From assembly GCA_017510065.1 (NCBI GenBank), contig JAFWOB010000220.1, forward strand, positions 1 to 56,046: a stretch of 56,046 nt of DNA, in the 5' to 3' direction. Positions 17,708 through 26,316 of the stretch are shown one piece after another. The position numbers and the translations under genes were made by a program. Under the pieces are notes generated by a model. That model ran no database searches and was not told the origin of the DNA. It saw nothing but the letters and a program-made list of their open reading frames with translations. Every line of letters starts with the position of its first letter. Position 1 is the first letter of the stretch. This DNA is from Parasporobacterium sp. (GTDB lineage Bacteria > Bacillota > Clostridia > Lachnospirales > Lachnospiraceae).

Positions 17708-20700
17708 AGATCATTGACAGGATACCACAGCTGAAAATCGTGAAGCAGGATCTGGACAGGGAAAGGTGTGTCCAGTTGGAAGGGTGCGTTCCTTCCCAGA
17801 CGGAGCATATGCTCAGCGAACTGGCACAGGATTTTGCATATACCGTCCTGATCGCCCGGGATGAAGTGAATACCTCCGAGATCATGGGCAGTTATGCGGC
17901 ATATGAAAAAGAGGTGCTGCTGTATCCGGCGCTGGATCCTTTGTTCCATAAGGCAGATATTCAGGGAAGCTATCTGTCCGAACAGCGTTCCAGGGTCCTC
18001 CGCAGGATCTGTGAAGACAAAAAATGTACGATCGTGACCACATTGGATGCATTCTATGAAGAGCTGTGTCCTGTTTCCAGGATCGGGGATGAAGTGATCG
18101 TGATCCGTCCCGGAGATACTGTGGACAGGCAGGAACTTGCTGAAAAACTGGTCAGTCTCGGATATACGCATGAGACGCAAGTCACCGGACATGGGGAATT
18201 CTCGATTCGCGGCAGTATCGTAGATATCTACCCCTATGCCACAAAAGCGCCTTACCGGATCGACTTCTTCGGAGACGAAGCAGATTCAGTAAAGCTGATC
18301 GATGTAACCAGCCAGAGATCTGTGGAGCAGGCCGAGGAAGCAGTGATCTTTCCGGGCGGAGATATGCCCCTGGATCCCGAAAGTGAAAAGAGTACGCTGC
18401 TGGATTATTTTGCAGGCAAAAAAACGCTGTTTGTCCTGTATGAGCCGGCAGCAGTGATCAAAAATATCCTGGGCATGAATCCTCTGATGGCAGCGCAGGA
18501 AGATCTTTCGGATATCACGGAAGATGTGACAGCTGATAAAGTGGAAAAGGCCATGGAAGTCTTCCGCAAGGTGACCCGGACCTCCAGTCTGATTCTTTCT
18601 TCGCTGGGCGAGACGCTTCAGGAGATCTCTCCCTTCCGGGCAGTGCGGATCAATGCCCGCAATATTCCTTCCTATAACGGAAGATTTCTGGATCTGACGG
18701 AAGACCTGAAGAAATACCGCAAGGACGGATACACTGTGATCCTGGAATGCGCCAGTGAGGTAAGAAGGACCAACATGATCCGCAACCTGGCAGAAAACGG
18801 AGTCACCATCGGCGTTGTTGAGGCAGATCCGGCACATAAGATACCGGGATCGGAAATCCGTGTGGAAACAGGTCAGGCCAGGATCGGGTTTGAATATCCG
18901 GATATCCGCTTTTCCATGATTACGGAGGTGGATATTTTCGGAACCAGAAAGAACCGGAAAAGACGGAAGAGATATTCCGGTGACCCGATCCGGGAATTTA
19001 CGGATCTGAACCCCGGAGATTACGTCGTTCATGAACAGCATGGCGTCGGCGTTTATCAGGGCATCGAAAGAATCCGGGTGGACGGGATCGAAAAAGACTA
19101 TATGAAGATCGGTTATGCCCAGAATGCAAGCCTGTATGTACTGGCGACTCAGTTTGACAAGATCCAGAAATATGCGGGGAGCGAAGCCGCAAAACCCAGA
19201 CTGAACCGGCTGGGGGGAAAGGAATGGACCAACACCAAGGAAAAGGTCCGGACTGCTGTCAGGGATATTGCCAGGGATCTGGTGGAACTATATGCCCAGA
19301 GACAGCTTCACAACGGCTTCTGTTACAGTAAGGATACCGTCTGGCAGAAGGAATTTGAGGATAGCTTTGAATATGAAGAGACACAGGATCAGTTGAACGC
19401 GATTGAAGATGTGAAAGCCGACATGGAGTCAGGCAAGATCATGGACAGGCTGATCTGCGGCGACGTGGGATTCGGAAAAACGGAGATTGCCATCCGGGCG
19501 GCGTTTAAAGCCGTACAGGATGGAAAGCAGGCTGCTTTCCTGACCCCCACTACGATCCTGGCACAGCAGCATTATAATACCCTGGTCCGGCGTCTGGAAA
19601 ACTATCCGGTGACGATCCGGATGCTGTCACGGTTTGCTTCTGCCAAAGAACAGAAAGAGATCATAAGGGACCTGGCATCAGGCATGGCGGATATCGTTGT
19701 GGGAACCCACCGGCTGCTGTCCAAGGATGTCCGGTTCAAGAACCCCGGCCTGCTGGTTATTGATGAAGAGCAGCGCTTTGGCGTTACCCATAAGGAAAAG
19801 ATCAAACAGATCAAAAAGAACATCGACGTGATCACTTTGAGCGCGACCCCGATCCCCCGGACGCTCCACATGAGCCTGAGCGGGATCCGGGATATGAGTG
19901 TCCTGACGGAACCGCCTGTGGACCGGCTTCCCATCCAGACCTATGTAATGGAATATTCGGAAGAAGCTGTCCGGGAGGCGATCCTCAGGGAGACCGCAAG
20001 GGGCGGACAGGTCTATTATGTTTATAACAGGACTAATAATATCGACCTGGTGGCGGACCGGATCCGAAAACTGGTTCCCAATGTCCATGTGGCTTATGCC
20101 CACGGAAAAATGGCCAGCAGGGAACTGGAAGACATTATGTTTGAATTCATCGACGGCTCCATCGATGTGTTGGTCTCGACGACCATTATTGAAACGGGCC
20201 TGGATATCCCGAATGTCAACACTATTATTATTCATGATGCGGACAATTACGGATTGTCCCAGCTGTACCAGTTAAGGGGCAGGGTCGGACGTTCCAATCG
20301 GATCGCCTATGCTTTCCTGATGTACAAAAAGGACAAACTGATCCGGGAAGTGGCAGAAAAAAGGCTGAGAGCGATCCGCGAATTCTCAGATCTGGGAAGC
20401 GGTATCAGGATCGCCATGCGGGATCTGGAAATCCGGGGAGCCGGAAATGTCCTGGGCGCGGAACAGTCAGGCCATATGGAGGCTGTCGGCTACGAACTGT
20501 ACTGTAAAATGCTGAATGAAGCAGTTTCCGCCCTGAAAGGGGAAACGGTCCGTGAAGATTTTGAAACAACCATCGACCTGGATATTGACGGTTTTATTCC
20601 TTCTTCCTACATTACGGATGAATTTGAAAAATTGAATATGTACAAGAAGATCTCCGGGATCACGGACCAGGAAGACGCGGAAGAGATCCGGAGAGAACTG

Positions 20701-21069
20701 GAAGACCGGTTTGGGCAGATCCCGAGGGCAACGGACAATCTGATCAACGTTGCATACCTTAAGGCAAGAGCACATGAGACTTACATCACCGAGATCGTAG
20801 GCGCCAGACCGGATCCCACGATAGGCTCTGCTGTAAAGACTGCAGGGAAAAAGCCTGTCAAGGCATTTCGGATCACGATGCTGAAAGGTGCGCCGGTGGA
20901 TTCCTATCTGCTGCTGGATGCCGTGCGGAAAAATGCTGACAAAATGAAATACAACATAAATGAAGGCTTTTTCATCTATCAGCCGGTGGAACCGCCTTCC
21001 TGTTTTGAAGAAATTAAAGAGACTTTATCAGACTTTTTTGATATACTGAAAGAAACTATGACTGTATAG
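17704..21069 (+). CDS. mfd: Transcription-repair coupling factor
   Basis: Mfd displaces RNA polymerase stalled at DNA damage and recruits UvrA. The product is 1121 residues, the normal length. The N-terminal UvrB-like region is followed by the RNA polymerase-interacting domain (PGDYVVHEQHGVGVYQGIER, about residue 440). The RecG-like translocase has Walker A CGDVGFGKTEIAIRA near 585, Walker B VIDEEQRFGV near 686 and motif VI QLYQLRGRVGRS. A C-terminal TRCF domain closes it. It overlaps pth by 4 bp, an arrangement typical of Bacillota. Confidence 0.98.
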   Translation: MKIIDRIPQLKIVKQDLDRERCVQLEGCVPSQTEHMLSELAQDFAYTVLIARDEVNTSEIMGSYAAYEKEVLLYPALDPLFHKADIQGSYLSEQRSRVLRRICEDKKCTIVTTLDAFYEELCPVSRIGDEVIVIRPGDTVDRQELAEKLVSLGYTHETQVTGHGEFSIRGSIVDIYPYATKAPYRIDFFGDEADSVKLIDVTSQRSVEQAEEAVIFPGGDMPLDPESEKSTLLDYFAGKKTLFVLYEPAAVIKNILGMNPLMAAQEDLSDITEDVTADKVEKAMEVFRKVTRTSSLILSSLGETLQEISPFRAVRINARNIPSYNGRFLDLTEDLKKYRKDGYTVILECASEVRRTNMIRNLAENGVTIGVVEADPAHKIPGSEIRVETGQARIGFEYPDIRFSMITEVDIFGTRKNRKRRKRYSGDPIREFTDLNPGDYVVHEQHGVGVYQGIERIRVDGIEKDYMKIGYAQNASLYVLATQFDKIQKYAGSEAAKPRLNRLGGKEWTNTKEKVRTAVRDIARDLVELYAQRQLHNGFCYSKDTVWQKEFEDSFEYEETQDQLNAIEDVKADMESGKIMDRLICGDVGFGKTEIAIRAAFKAVQDGKQAAFLTPTTILAQQHYNTLVRRLENYPVTIRMLSRFASAKEQKEIIRDLASGMADIVVGTHRLLSKDVRFKNPGLLVIDEEQRFGVTHKEKIKQIKKNIDVITLSATPIPRTLHMSLSGIRDMSVLTEPPVDRLPIQTYVMEYSEEAVREAILRETARGGQVYYVYNRTNNIDLVADRIRKLVPNVHVAYAHGKMASRELEDIMFEFIDGSIDVLVSTTIIETGLDIPNVNTIIIHDADNYGLSQLYQLRGRVGRSNRIAYAFLMYKKDKLIREVAEKRLRAIREFSDLGSGIRIAMRDLEIRGAGNVLGAEQSGHMEAVGYELYCKMLNEAVSALKGETVREDFETTIDLDIDGFIPSSYITDEFEKLNMYKKISGITDQEDAEEIRRELEDRFGQIPRATDNLINVAYLKARAHETYITEIVGARPDPTIGSAVKTAGKKPVKAFRITMLKGAPVDSYLLLDAVRKNADKMKYNINEGFFIYQPVEPPSCFEEIKETLSDFFDILKETMTV

Positions 21070-21095
21070 AAATTCATACAGAATGGAGACCGCTT

Positions 21096-22217
21096 ATGAA
21101 AAAAGAAATCGCTGGACCGGTACTGGTAGCGATGAGCGGAGGCGTAGATTCCTCTGTTGCTGCGCTGCTCCTGCAAAAGGAAGGGTATACGGTAAAAGGA
21201 GCTGTTCTGAGAATGAATGATGCCGGCATGACGCCGGAGGAACTCTCCAATGGAAAACTGCCTCAGAGTATCTGGTATGCAAGGGAAGCTGCGAGAAGAC
21301 TCAGGATCGACTTTACGATCCTGGATGTCAGGAAACAGTTTGAGGAGGAAGTAGAGGCATACTTTACGAAAACTTATCTGGAAGGCGCCACTCCCAATCC
21401 ATGCGTGTTCTGCAACGCCCATACAAAACTGCCGCAGATTTTCCGGGCTGCCGAAAAACTGGAATGTACAAAGGTGGCAACCGGGCACTATGCTGTGATT
21501 GAATATCAGGAAGAGTCCGGAAGATATCTTCTGAAAAAAGGAAAAGATGAGGCAAAGGATCAGAGTTATATGCTGTATGGTCTGTCCCAGGAAATGCTCT
21601 CCAGGCTGATCACTCCTCTGGGAGCTTTTCATAAACCGGAGATCCGGGAGATCGCCAGAGAAGCCAGACTGAAAAATGCAGGCGCTCCGGACAGCCAGGA
21701 CATCTGCTTCATCCCTGATGGGGATTACGCCGCCTACATAGAAAAAAAGGTCCTGAAGAATGCCGGGGAAGGAGCGGATCTGTCTGCCGTGCCGGGATTG
21801 ATCCCAGGGGACTTCGTTGATCTGAACGGGCGGGTATTGGGGCAGCATAAAGGGCTGATCCATTATACCATCGGTCAGAGAAAGGGGCTTGGTCTTTCCC
21901 TGGCGGAACCACTGTATGTCTGCGAAAAAAGAATCGATACCAATCAGGTTGTCCTGTGTCCCGACGAAGGACTTTACAAAGATACAGTAAGAGCCGGCAA
22001 TGTGAATTTTGTAAGTCTGAAAGAATTGCCGGGAAATTCCATGCGGGTCAGCGCAAAGGTGCGCTATTCCACAAAGGAAGAGCCGGGAACGGCCAGCATG
22101 CTTCCGGATGGAACACTGGAAGTGAGATTTGACCAGGCTGTCAGGGCTCCGGCCCCGGGACAGAGCCTGGTGATCTATGACGGGGATATGGTAATCGCGG
22201 GAGGTATCATTCTTTGA
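21096..22217 (+). CDS. mnmA: tRNA 2-thiouridylase MnmA
   Basis: MnmA makes 2-thiouridine at the wobble position of tRNA-Lys, Glu and Gln, using sulfur relayed from a cysteine desulfurase. The product is 373 residues. The PP-loop VAMSGGVDSSVAALLL is at the N-terminus. The two catalytic cysteines lie in NPCVFCNAHTKLP (near 103) and DSQDICFIPDGDY (near 205). The HYTIGQRKGLGL segment is also typical. Start at ATG 21096; it ends in a TTGA overlap with nth. A tRNA-Gln in this window is one possible substrate class. Confidence 0.96.
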   Translation: MKKEIAGPVLVAMSGGVDSSVAALLLQKEGYTVKGAVLRMNDAGMTPEELSNGKLPQSIWYAREAARRLRIDFTILDVRKQFEEEVEAYFTKTYLEGATPNPCVFCNAHTKLPQIFRAAEKLECTKVATGHYAVIEYQEESGRYLLKKGKDEAKDQSYMLYGLSQEMLSRLITPLGAFHKPEIREIAREARLKNAGAPDSQDICFIPDGDYAAYIEKKVLKNAGEGADLSAVPGLIPGDFVDLNGRVLGQHKGLIHYTIGQRKGLGLSLAEPLYVCEKRIDTNQVVLCPDEGLYKDTVRAGNVNFVSLKELPGNSMRVSAKVRYSTKEEPGTASMLPDGTLEVRFDQAVRAPAPGQSLVIYDGDMVIAGGIIL

Positions 22218-22858
22218 ACAGAAAGGAACAGGAAAGGGTCCGGAATATACTGGAAAAACTCGATGAACACTACAGTGTTCAGAAAAAATGCTGGCTGGAC
22301 TACGGAAATGCCTGGCAGCTTCTGATTGCCACCATTCTGTCGGCACAGTGTACGGATGCCAGGGTCAATCTGGTTACCAGGGATCTGTTTGTCAAATATC
22401 CGGACCTGAGATCATTTGCTGAGGCTGATCTGAAAGAACTGGAGCAGGATATCCATTCCACAGGATTTTATCATAACAAAGCGAAAAATATCATTGCCTG
22501 TGCCAACATGCTCCTGGAAAAACATGGAGGAAAGATCCCTTCATCCATCGAGGAACTGACAGAACTGCCGGGCGTCGGAAGAAAGACCGCCAATGTAATA
22601 AGGGGCAATATTTATGACATCCCTTCCATCGTAGTAGATACCCACGTAGGAAGGATCTCCAGAAAGCTTGGGCTGACTAAGCAGGAAGATCCGGAGAAAG
22701 TAGAGCATGATCTGGAAGCGGTCCTTCCAAAGGATCACTGGATCTTGTGGAATATCCAGATCATAGCCCATGGCAGGACCATCTGTACTGCCAGGAAACC
22801 TGCCTGCGGGGAATGTTTTCTCAGGGAATACTGCCCGGAAGGACAAAAACACATATGA
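22214..22858 (+). CDS. nth: Endonuclease III
   Basis: Nth is a DNA glycosylase/AP lyase that removes oxidised pyrimidines. The product is 214 residues. It has the helix-hairpin-helix ELPGVGRKTANVI with the catalytic Lys, the catalytic Asp in VVDTHVGRIS, and a C-terminal iron-sulfur cluster motif Cys-X6-Cys-X2-Cys-X5-Cys in CTARKPACGECFLREYC. The start is TTG 22214, overlapping the mnmA stop as TTGA, with GGGAGG upstream. It also overlaps the following gene by ATGA. Confidence 0.96.
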   Translation: MNRKEQERVRNILEKLDEHYSVQKKCWLDYGNAWQLLIATILSAQCTDARVNLVTRDLFVKYPDLRSFAEADLKELEQDIHSTGFYHNKAKNIIACANMLLEKHGGKIPSSIEELTELPGVGRKTANVIRGNIYDIPSIVVDTHVGRISRKLGLTKQEDPEKVEHDLEAVLPKDHWILWNIQIIAHGRTICTARKPACGECFLREYCPEGQKHI

Positions 22859-23436
22859 TACGGATTGCAGTCCTGGGAGTACTCGGAGCGCAGACTGCTC
22901 TGAGACTTCTGGAGGAACACAGAAAAGAACTGGAGAACAGATTCTCCGGATATTTTATCAGAAGATGCAAGGGACTGGGCGCGAAAGCGGTCCGGGAACA
23001 GGAGATCATGCCATCCGGCGGTAAGATCCCGGATGGTTTTTATTTCACCCCGATCGGCGAGGGCGGTCTTTTCGGAGCTTTGTGGAAAGCCTGTGAAGAA
23101 CTGCAGAAAGATGATTTCACCTGGACAGGAAAAACCGTCGGGTGTGAAGTGGATCTGGAAACCGTTCCGGTGTCGCAGGAGGTTACGGAGATCTGCGAAC
23201 GATACCGGGAAGATCCTCTGGAAACCTCATCGGAAGGAGCCTGGCTCCTGATCTGGGAGGAAGAGAAAGAAGAAGCGCTGAAAGACACTGTCTTGTGCAT
23301 CCCGGAGCAATCTGCTATCATTGGTAAATTAACACAAAAAAACAGGCGTGTCGTGTTCCTGGGAGACAGGATCAGATTCCTGACGCCGCCAAAGCGGCAG
23401 AGGCTGGACATGCAAAATACAAAGAATGAGGTGTGA
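22855..23436 (+). CDS. AIR-synthase-like C-terminal domain protein
   Basis: The function is not established. The product is 193 residues and resembles only the C-terminal half of the PurM/HypE (AIR synthase) superfamily. Support comes from the pattern GEGGLFGALWKACEEL, then CEVDLETVPVSQEV, a region equivalent to the ASGTLL loop reading ETSSEGAWLLI, and a final strand pair ending VVFLGDRIRFLTPP. The N-terminal ATP-binding half is absent; instead there is a 50-residue segment beginning IRIAVLGVLGAQTAL. It overlaps nth by ATGA and is followed by an Lrp regulator. Confidence 0.7.
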   Translation: MIRIAVLGVLGAQTALRLLEEHRKELENRFSGYFIRRCKGLGAKAVREQEIMPSGGKIPDGFYFTPIGEGGLFGALWKACEELQKDDFTWTGKTVGCEVDLETVPVSQEVTEICERYREDPLETSSEGAWLLIWEEEKEEALKDTVLCIPEQSAIIGKLTQKNRRVVFLGDRIRFLTPPKRQRLDMQNTKNEV

Positions 23437-23438
23437 GA

Positions 23439-23924
23439 ATGCTGAGAGACGAACTATTGAGACTGATCCGGAATAACAGCCGTATTGAACTTAAGGATCT
23501 GGCTGTCATGCTGGGAGCGGAAGAGACAGCGGTGGCAAATGAGATCGCGGACCTGGAAAAAGAAGGGATCATCTGCGGGTATTATACGCTGATCAACTGG
23601 GATAATACGAATGAAGAAATGGTGGATGCCCTGATCGAAGTCAATGTCAATACCTCCAGGGATCTGGGGTTTGACACGATCGCGGAGCGTTTCTATATGT
23701 TTGATGAAGTAAAGTCCTGCTACCTGATCTCCGGAAGATATGATTTCCTGCTGATGCTGGAAGGAAAGACCATGCGGCAGGTTGCCAATTTTGTCTCCAG
23801 TAAACTTAGTCCCATCGAACATGTTACGGGAACAGCGACACATTTTATTATGAAGCGTTATAAAGACTACGGTACCGTTCTCGGAGCGGTCAGAAAAGAC
23901 TGCAGGGAGAAAATGTCCATATGA
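23439..23924 (+). CDS. Lrp/AsnC family transcriptional regulator
   Basis: This is a feast/famine regulator, a DNA-binding protein that usually responds to amino acids. The product is 161 residues. The N-terminal helix-turn-helix covers about residues 1-50 (RIELKDLAVMLGAEETAVANEIADLEKEGII region). A RAM ligand-binding domain follows, with VDALIEVNVNTSRDLGFD and VKSCYLISGRYDFLLM. ATG 23439 with GAGGTG at 23428-23433 is preferred over GTG 23433. It overlaps the next aminotransferase gene by ATGA, so that gene or its amino acid is a likely target. Confidence 0.92.
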   Translation: MLRDELLRLIRNNSRIELKDLAVMLGAEETAVANEIADLEKEGIICGYYTLINWDNTNEEMVDALIEVNVNTSRDLGFDTIAERFYMFDEVKSCYLISGRYDFLLMLEGKTMRQVANFVSSKLSPIEHVTGTATHFIMKRYKDYGTVLGAVRKDCREKMSI

Positions 23925-25081
23925 GAGATCCAATTTCCAAAGTGGCCAGACAGATGCAGCCGTCTGGTATCAGAAAATTTTTTGATGTTGTAGCGGAGAT
24001 GCCGGATGCGATCTCTCTTGGTGTAGGCGAACCGGATTTTGATACTCCGTGGCATATCCGGGAAGCCGGCATTTATTCGCTGGAAAAGGGAAGGACCTTT
24101 TACACATCCAACGCCGGCATGCCGGAACTCAAACGGGAGGTGGCAGCTTATTATCAGAGACGGCATGGCCTGGAATACGACCCCAGGACAGAGACCTTTA
24201 TCACAGTAGGAGGATCCGAGGCCATCGACATGGCGATGCGGGCGATCCTGGATCCGGGCGATGAGGTGATCATCCCGGAACCCTGCTATGTGTCCTATGT
24301 GCCCTGCGCTGTCATGACGGGAGCAAAGGCGGTGACGATCCCGCTGCAGGAAAAGAATGAGTTTAAACTGACTCCGGAAGAACTTCTGGGAGCCATTACG
24401 GACAGGACGAAAGTCCTGATGCTGGCTTTCCCGAACAATCCTACCGGTGCCATTATGACAAGGGAAGATCTGGAACCGATCGCGAAGATCTGTCTGGAAA
24501 AGGATCTCCTCGTGATCACTGACGAGATCTATGCGGAACTGACTTATTCCGGAGAACATGCAACGATCGCGGCATTTCCCGGAATGCAGGAGCGGACGGT
24601 TATTATCAATGGCTTTTCCAAGGCTTACGCGATGACCGGATGGAGACTGGGATTTGCCGCAGGACCCAGGGAGATCATTACGCAGATGGTAAAGCTCCAT
24701 CAGTTCGCGATCATGTGCGCGCCAACCACATCCCAGTATGCCGGGCTGGAAGCTTTACGGTACGGGGATGAAGATATCGCCATGATGAGGGAATCTTATA
24801 ACCAGCGCCGCAGATATGTGGTGAATGAGCTTAATGATATGGGACTTCACTGCTTTGAACCATTCGGCGCATTCTATGTATTCCCTTCCATCCGGTCTCT
24901 TAATATGACATCGGATGAATTTGCCACCAGGCTGTTGGAATCTGAAAAGCTTGCTGTGGTGCCGGGAACCGCATTCGGCAGCTGCGGAGAAGGATTTATC
25001 AGGATTTCCTACGCCTACTCCCTGGCAGAATTGAAAGAAGCCTTAAGCCGTATCAGACATTTTATAAGGGGACTTATATGA
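23921..25081 (+). CDS. PLP-dependent class I/II aminotransferase
   Basis: This is a fold-type I aminotransferase of the aspartate/aromatic group. The product is 386 residues. Motifs include SLGVGEPDFDTP, FPNNPTGAIM, the pyridoxal lysine in NGFSKAYAMTGWRLGF (near residue 234), and the substrate-arginine region FIRISYAYS. It is similar in layout to PatA/AspC-like enzymes; the substrate cannot be read from the sequence. The upstream Lrp regulator overlaps it, and it overlaps yhaM downstream, both by ATGA. Confidence 0.92.
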   Translation: MRDPISKVARQMQPSGIRKFFDVVAEMPDAISLGVGEPDFDTPWHIREAGIYSLEKGRTFYTSNAGMPELKREVAAYYQRRHGLEYDPRTETFITVGGSEAIDMAMRAILDPGDEVIIPEPCYVSYVPCAVMTGAKAVTIPLQEKNEFKLTPEELLGAITDRTKVLMLAFPNNPTGAIMTREDLEPIAKICLEKDLLVITDEIYAELTYSGEHATIAAFPGMQERTVIINGFSKAYAMTGWRLGFAAGPREIITQMVKLHQFAIMCAPTTSQYAGLEALRYGDEDIAMMRESYNQRRRYVVNELNDMGLHCFEPFGAFYVFPSIRSLNMTSDEFATRLLESEKLAVVPGTAFGSCGEGFIRISYAYSLAELKEALSRIRHFIRGLI

Positions 25082-26031
25082 GATTTATCAATGATATGCA
25101 TGACGGTGACAATGTTACCGGGATCTATCTGTGCAAGCAGAAAAACATGGCCCAGACCAAAAACGGCAAGGACTATGAAAATGTGTTGCTGTCCGACAGG
25201 ACCGGAACGCTCAGCTGCAAGATCTGGGACCCCAATTCCATGGGGATCGGGGATTTTGATGTCAATGATTTCGTGGAAGTCCACGGCAGGATCAGCGTGT
25301 TCAACGGAGCGCTGCAGATGTCGATCGACAGGGCAAGGAGAGCCAATCCGGAATCTGTGGACCAGTCTGATTATCTGCCGGTTTCTTCCCGGAATATTGA
25401 GTCCATGTACAAGGAACTCCTTGCCCATGTGGATTCTGTCAAGACACCGTATTTCAGGCTTTTGATGGACAGCCTGTTTGTGGAAGATCAGGCGTTTATC
25501 AGCGCGTTCAAGGCACATTCCGCGGCCAAGACCATCCATCACGGTTTCATAGGAGGACTCCTGCAGCATACTCTGGCCGTATGTGACCTCTGCGCGTTCT
25601 ACTGCAAGGCCTATCCGAAATTGGACCATGATCTTCTGATCTGCGCCGCTTTATGCCATGATATCGGAAAAGTCCGGGAATTGTCGGATTTTCCGGCAAA
25701 TGATTACACCGATGAAGGGCAGCTTCTGGGACATATTGTCATGGGAGTAGAAATGATCGATGAAAAGATTGCCCGCATCAAGGGATTTCCGGCGGTCAAG
25801 GCCAATCAGCTGAAGCACTGCATCCTGGCGCATCACGGAGAATATGAGTTCGGTTCCCCCAAGAAACCGGCGCTCATAGAAGCAGCAGCACTTAATTTCG
25901 CAGACAATACAGACGCGAAACTGGAAGCCTTTACGGAGATTCTGGAGAATGTATCCCTGGTACAGGGTGCGGGGAACGGTTGGATGGGATTCAATAAGCT
26001 GTTTGACAGCAATCTCCGTCCGACCATGTGA
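25078..26031 (+). CDS. yhaM: 3'-5' exoribonuclease YhaM-like (OB fold + HD domain)
   Basis: YhaM-type enzymes trim RNA (and sometimes DNA) from the 3' end. The product is 317 residues. The N-terminal OB fold is seen in LSDRTGTLSCKIWD and VNDFVEVHGRISVF. The HD metal-binding domain includes HHGFIGGLLQHTLAV and the signature AALCHDIGKVREL near residue 195, with a later HCILAHHGEYEFGSPKKP. Start at ATG 25078 in an ATGA overlap. A 285-bp spacer follows. Confidence 0.93.
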   Translation: MRFINDMHDGDNVTGIYLCKQKNMAQTKNGKDYENVLLSDRTGTLSCKIWDPNSMGIGDFDVNDFVEVHGRISVFNGALQMSIDRARRANPESVDQSDYLPVSSRNIESMYKELLAHVDSVKTPYFRLLMDSLFVEDQAFISAFKAHSAAKTIHHGFIGGLLQHTLAVCDLCAFYCKAYPKLDHDLLICAALCHDIGKVRELSDFPANDYTDEGQLLGHIVMGVEMIDEKIARIKGFPAVKANQLKHCILAHHGEYEFGSPKKPALIEAAALNFADNTDAKLEAFTEILENVSLVQGAGNGWMGFNKLFDSNLRPTM

Positions 26032-26084
26032 TCATTTGAAGTTTTATATCTTCCTGCATTCTTTGCGCCACTATCCCAAAAGCG

Positions 26085-26215
26085 AATAGGCGTGGCCGCT
26101 ATAGCCGTTGCCAAGGCAGCCCTGAGTCTGACGGCGGCCCGGAGCGAAGCGCAGGGAACGACGCAAGCGAAGGACGACGAGGCTAGGGCTATGCGGGTGT
26201 TAGCCTCCTGAGCTT
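26085..26215. repeat. GC-rich structured segment, possible dispersed repeat
   Basis: The yhaM-mutS2 spacer (26032-26316) contains no convincing gene. Its middle is GC-rich and repetitive, with gagcgaagcg and gacgcaagcg near 26141-26170. Complementary pieces atagcc (26101-26106) and ggctat (26187-26192) could close a large fold, and gaggcta (26179-26185) with tagcctc (26201-26207) forms a perfect 7-bp stem followed after six bases by TTTTT. The base composition differs from the flanking AT-richer spacer. A dispersed intergenic repeat is suspected. Confidence 0.4.
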
Positions 26216-26316
26216 TTTGGACAGCGGCACAAAGGATGCAGGCGAGATAGAAAATTGCAGATTATACATGCAGAGAGGAAATTGCTGTCGAACAGCTTAT
26301 CGAATAGGGAGACCGT

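Noticed and set aside
25833-26114. A 93-codon minus-strand open frame over the yhaM end and spacer
   Set aside because: Most of it is antisense to the conserved C-terminus of yhaM, with no ribosome site.
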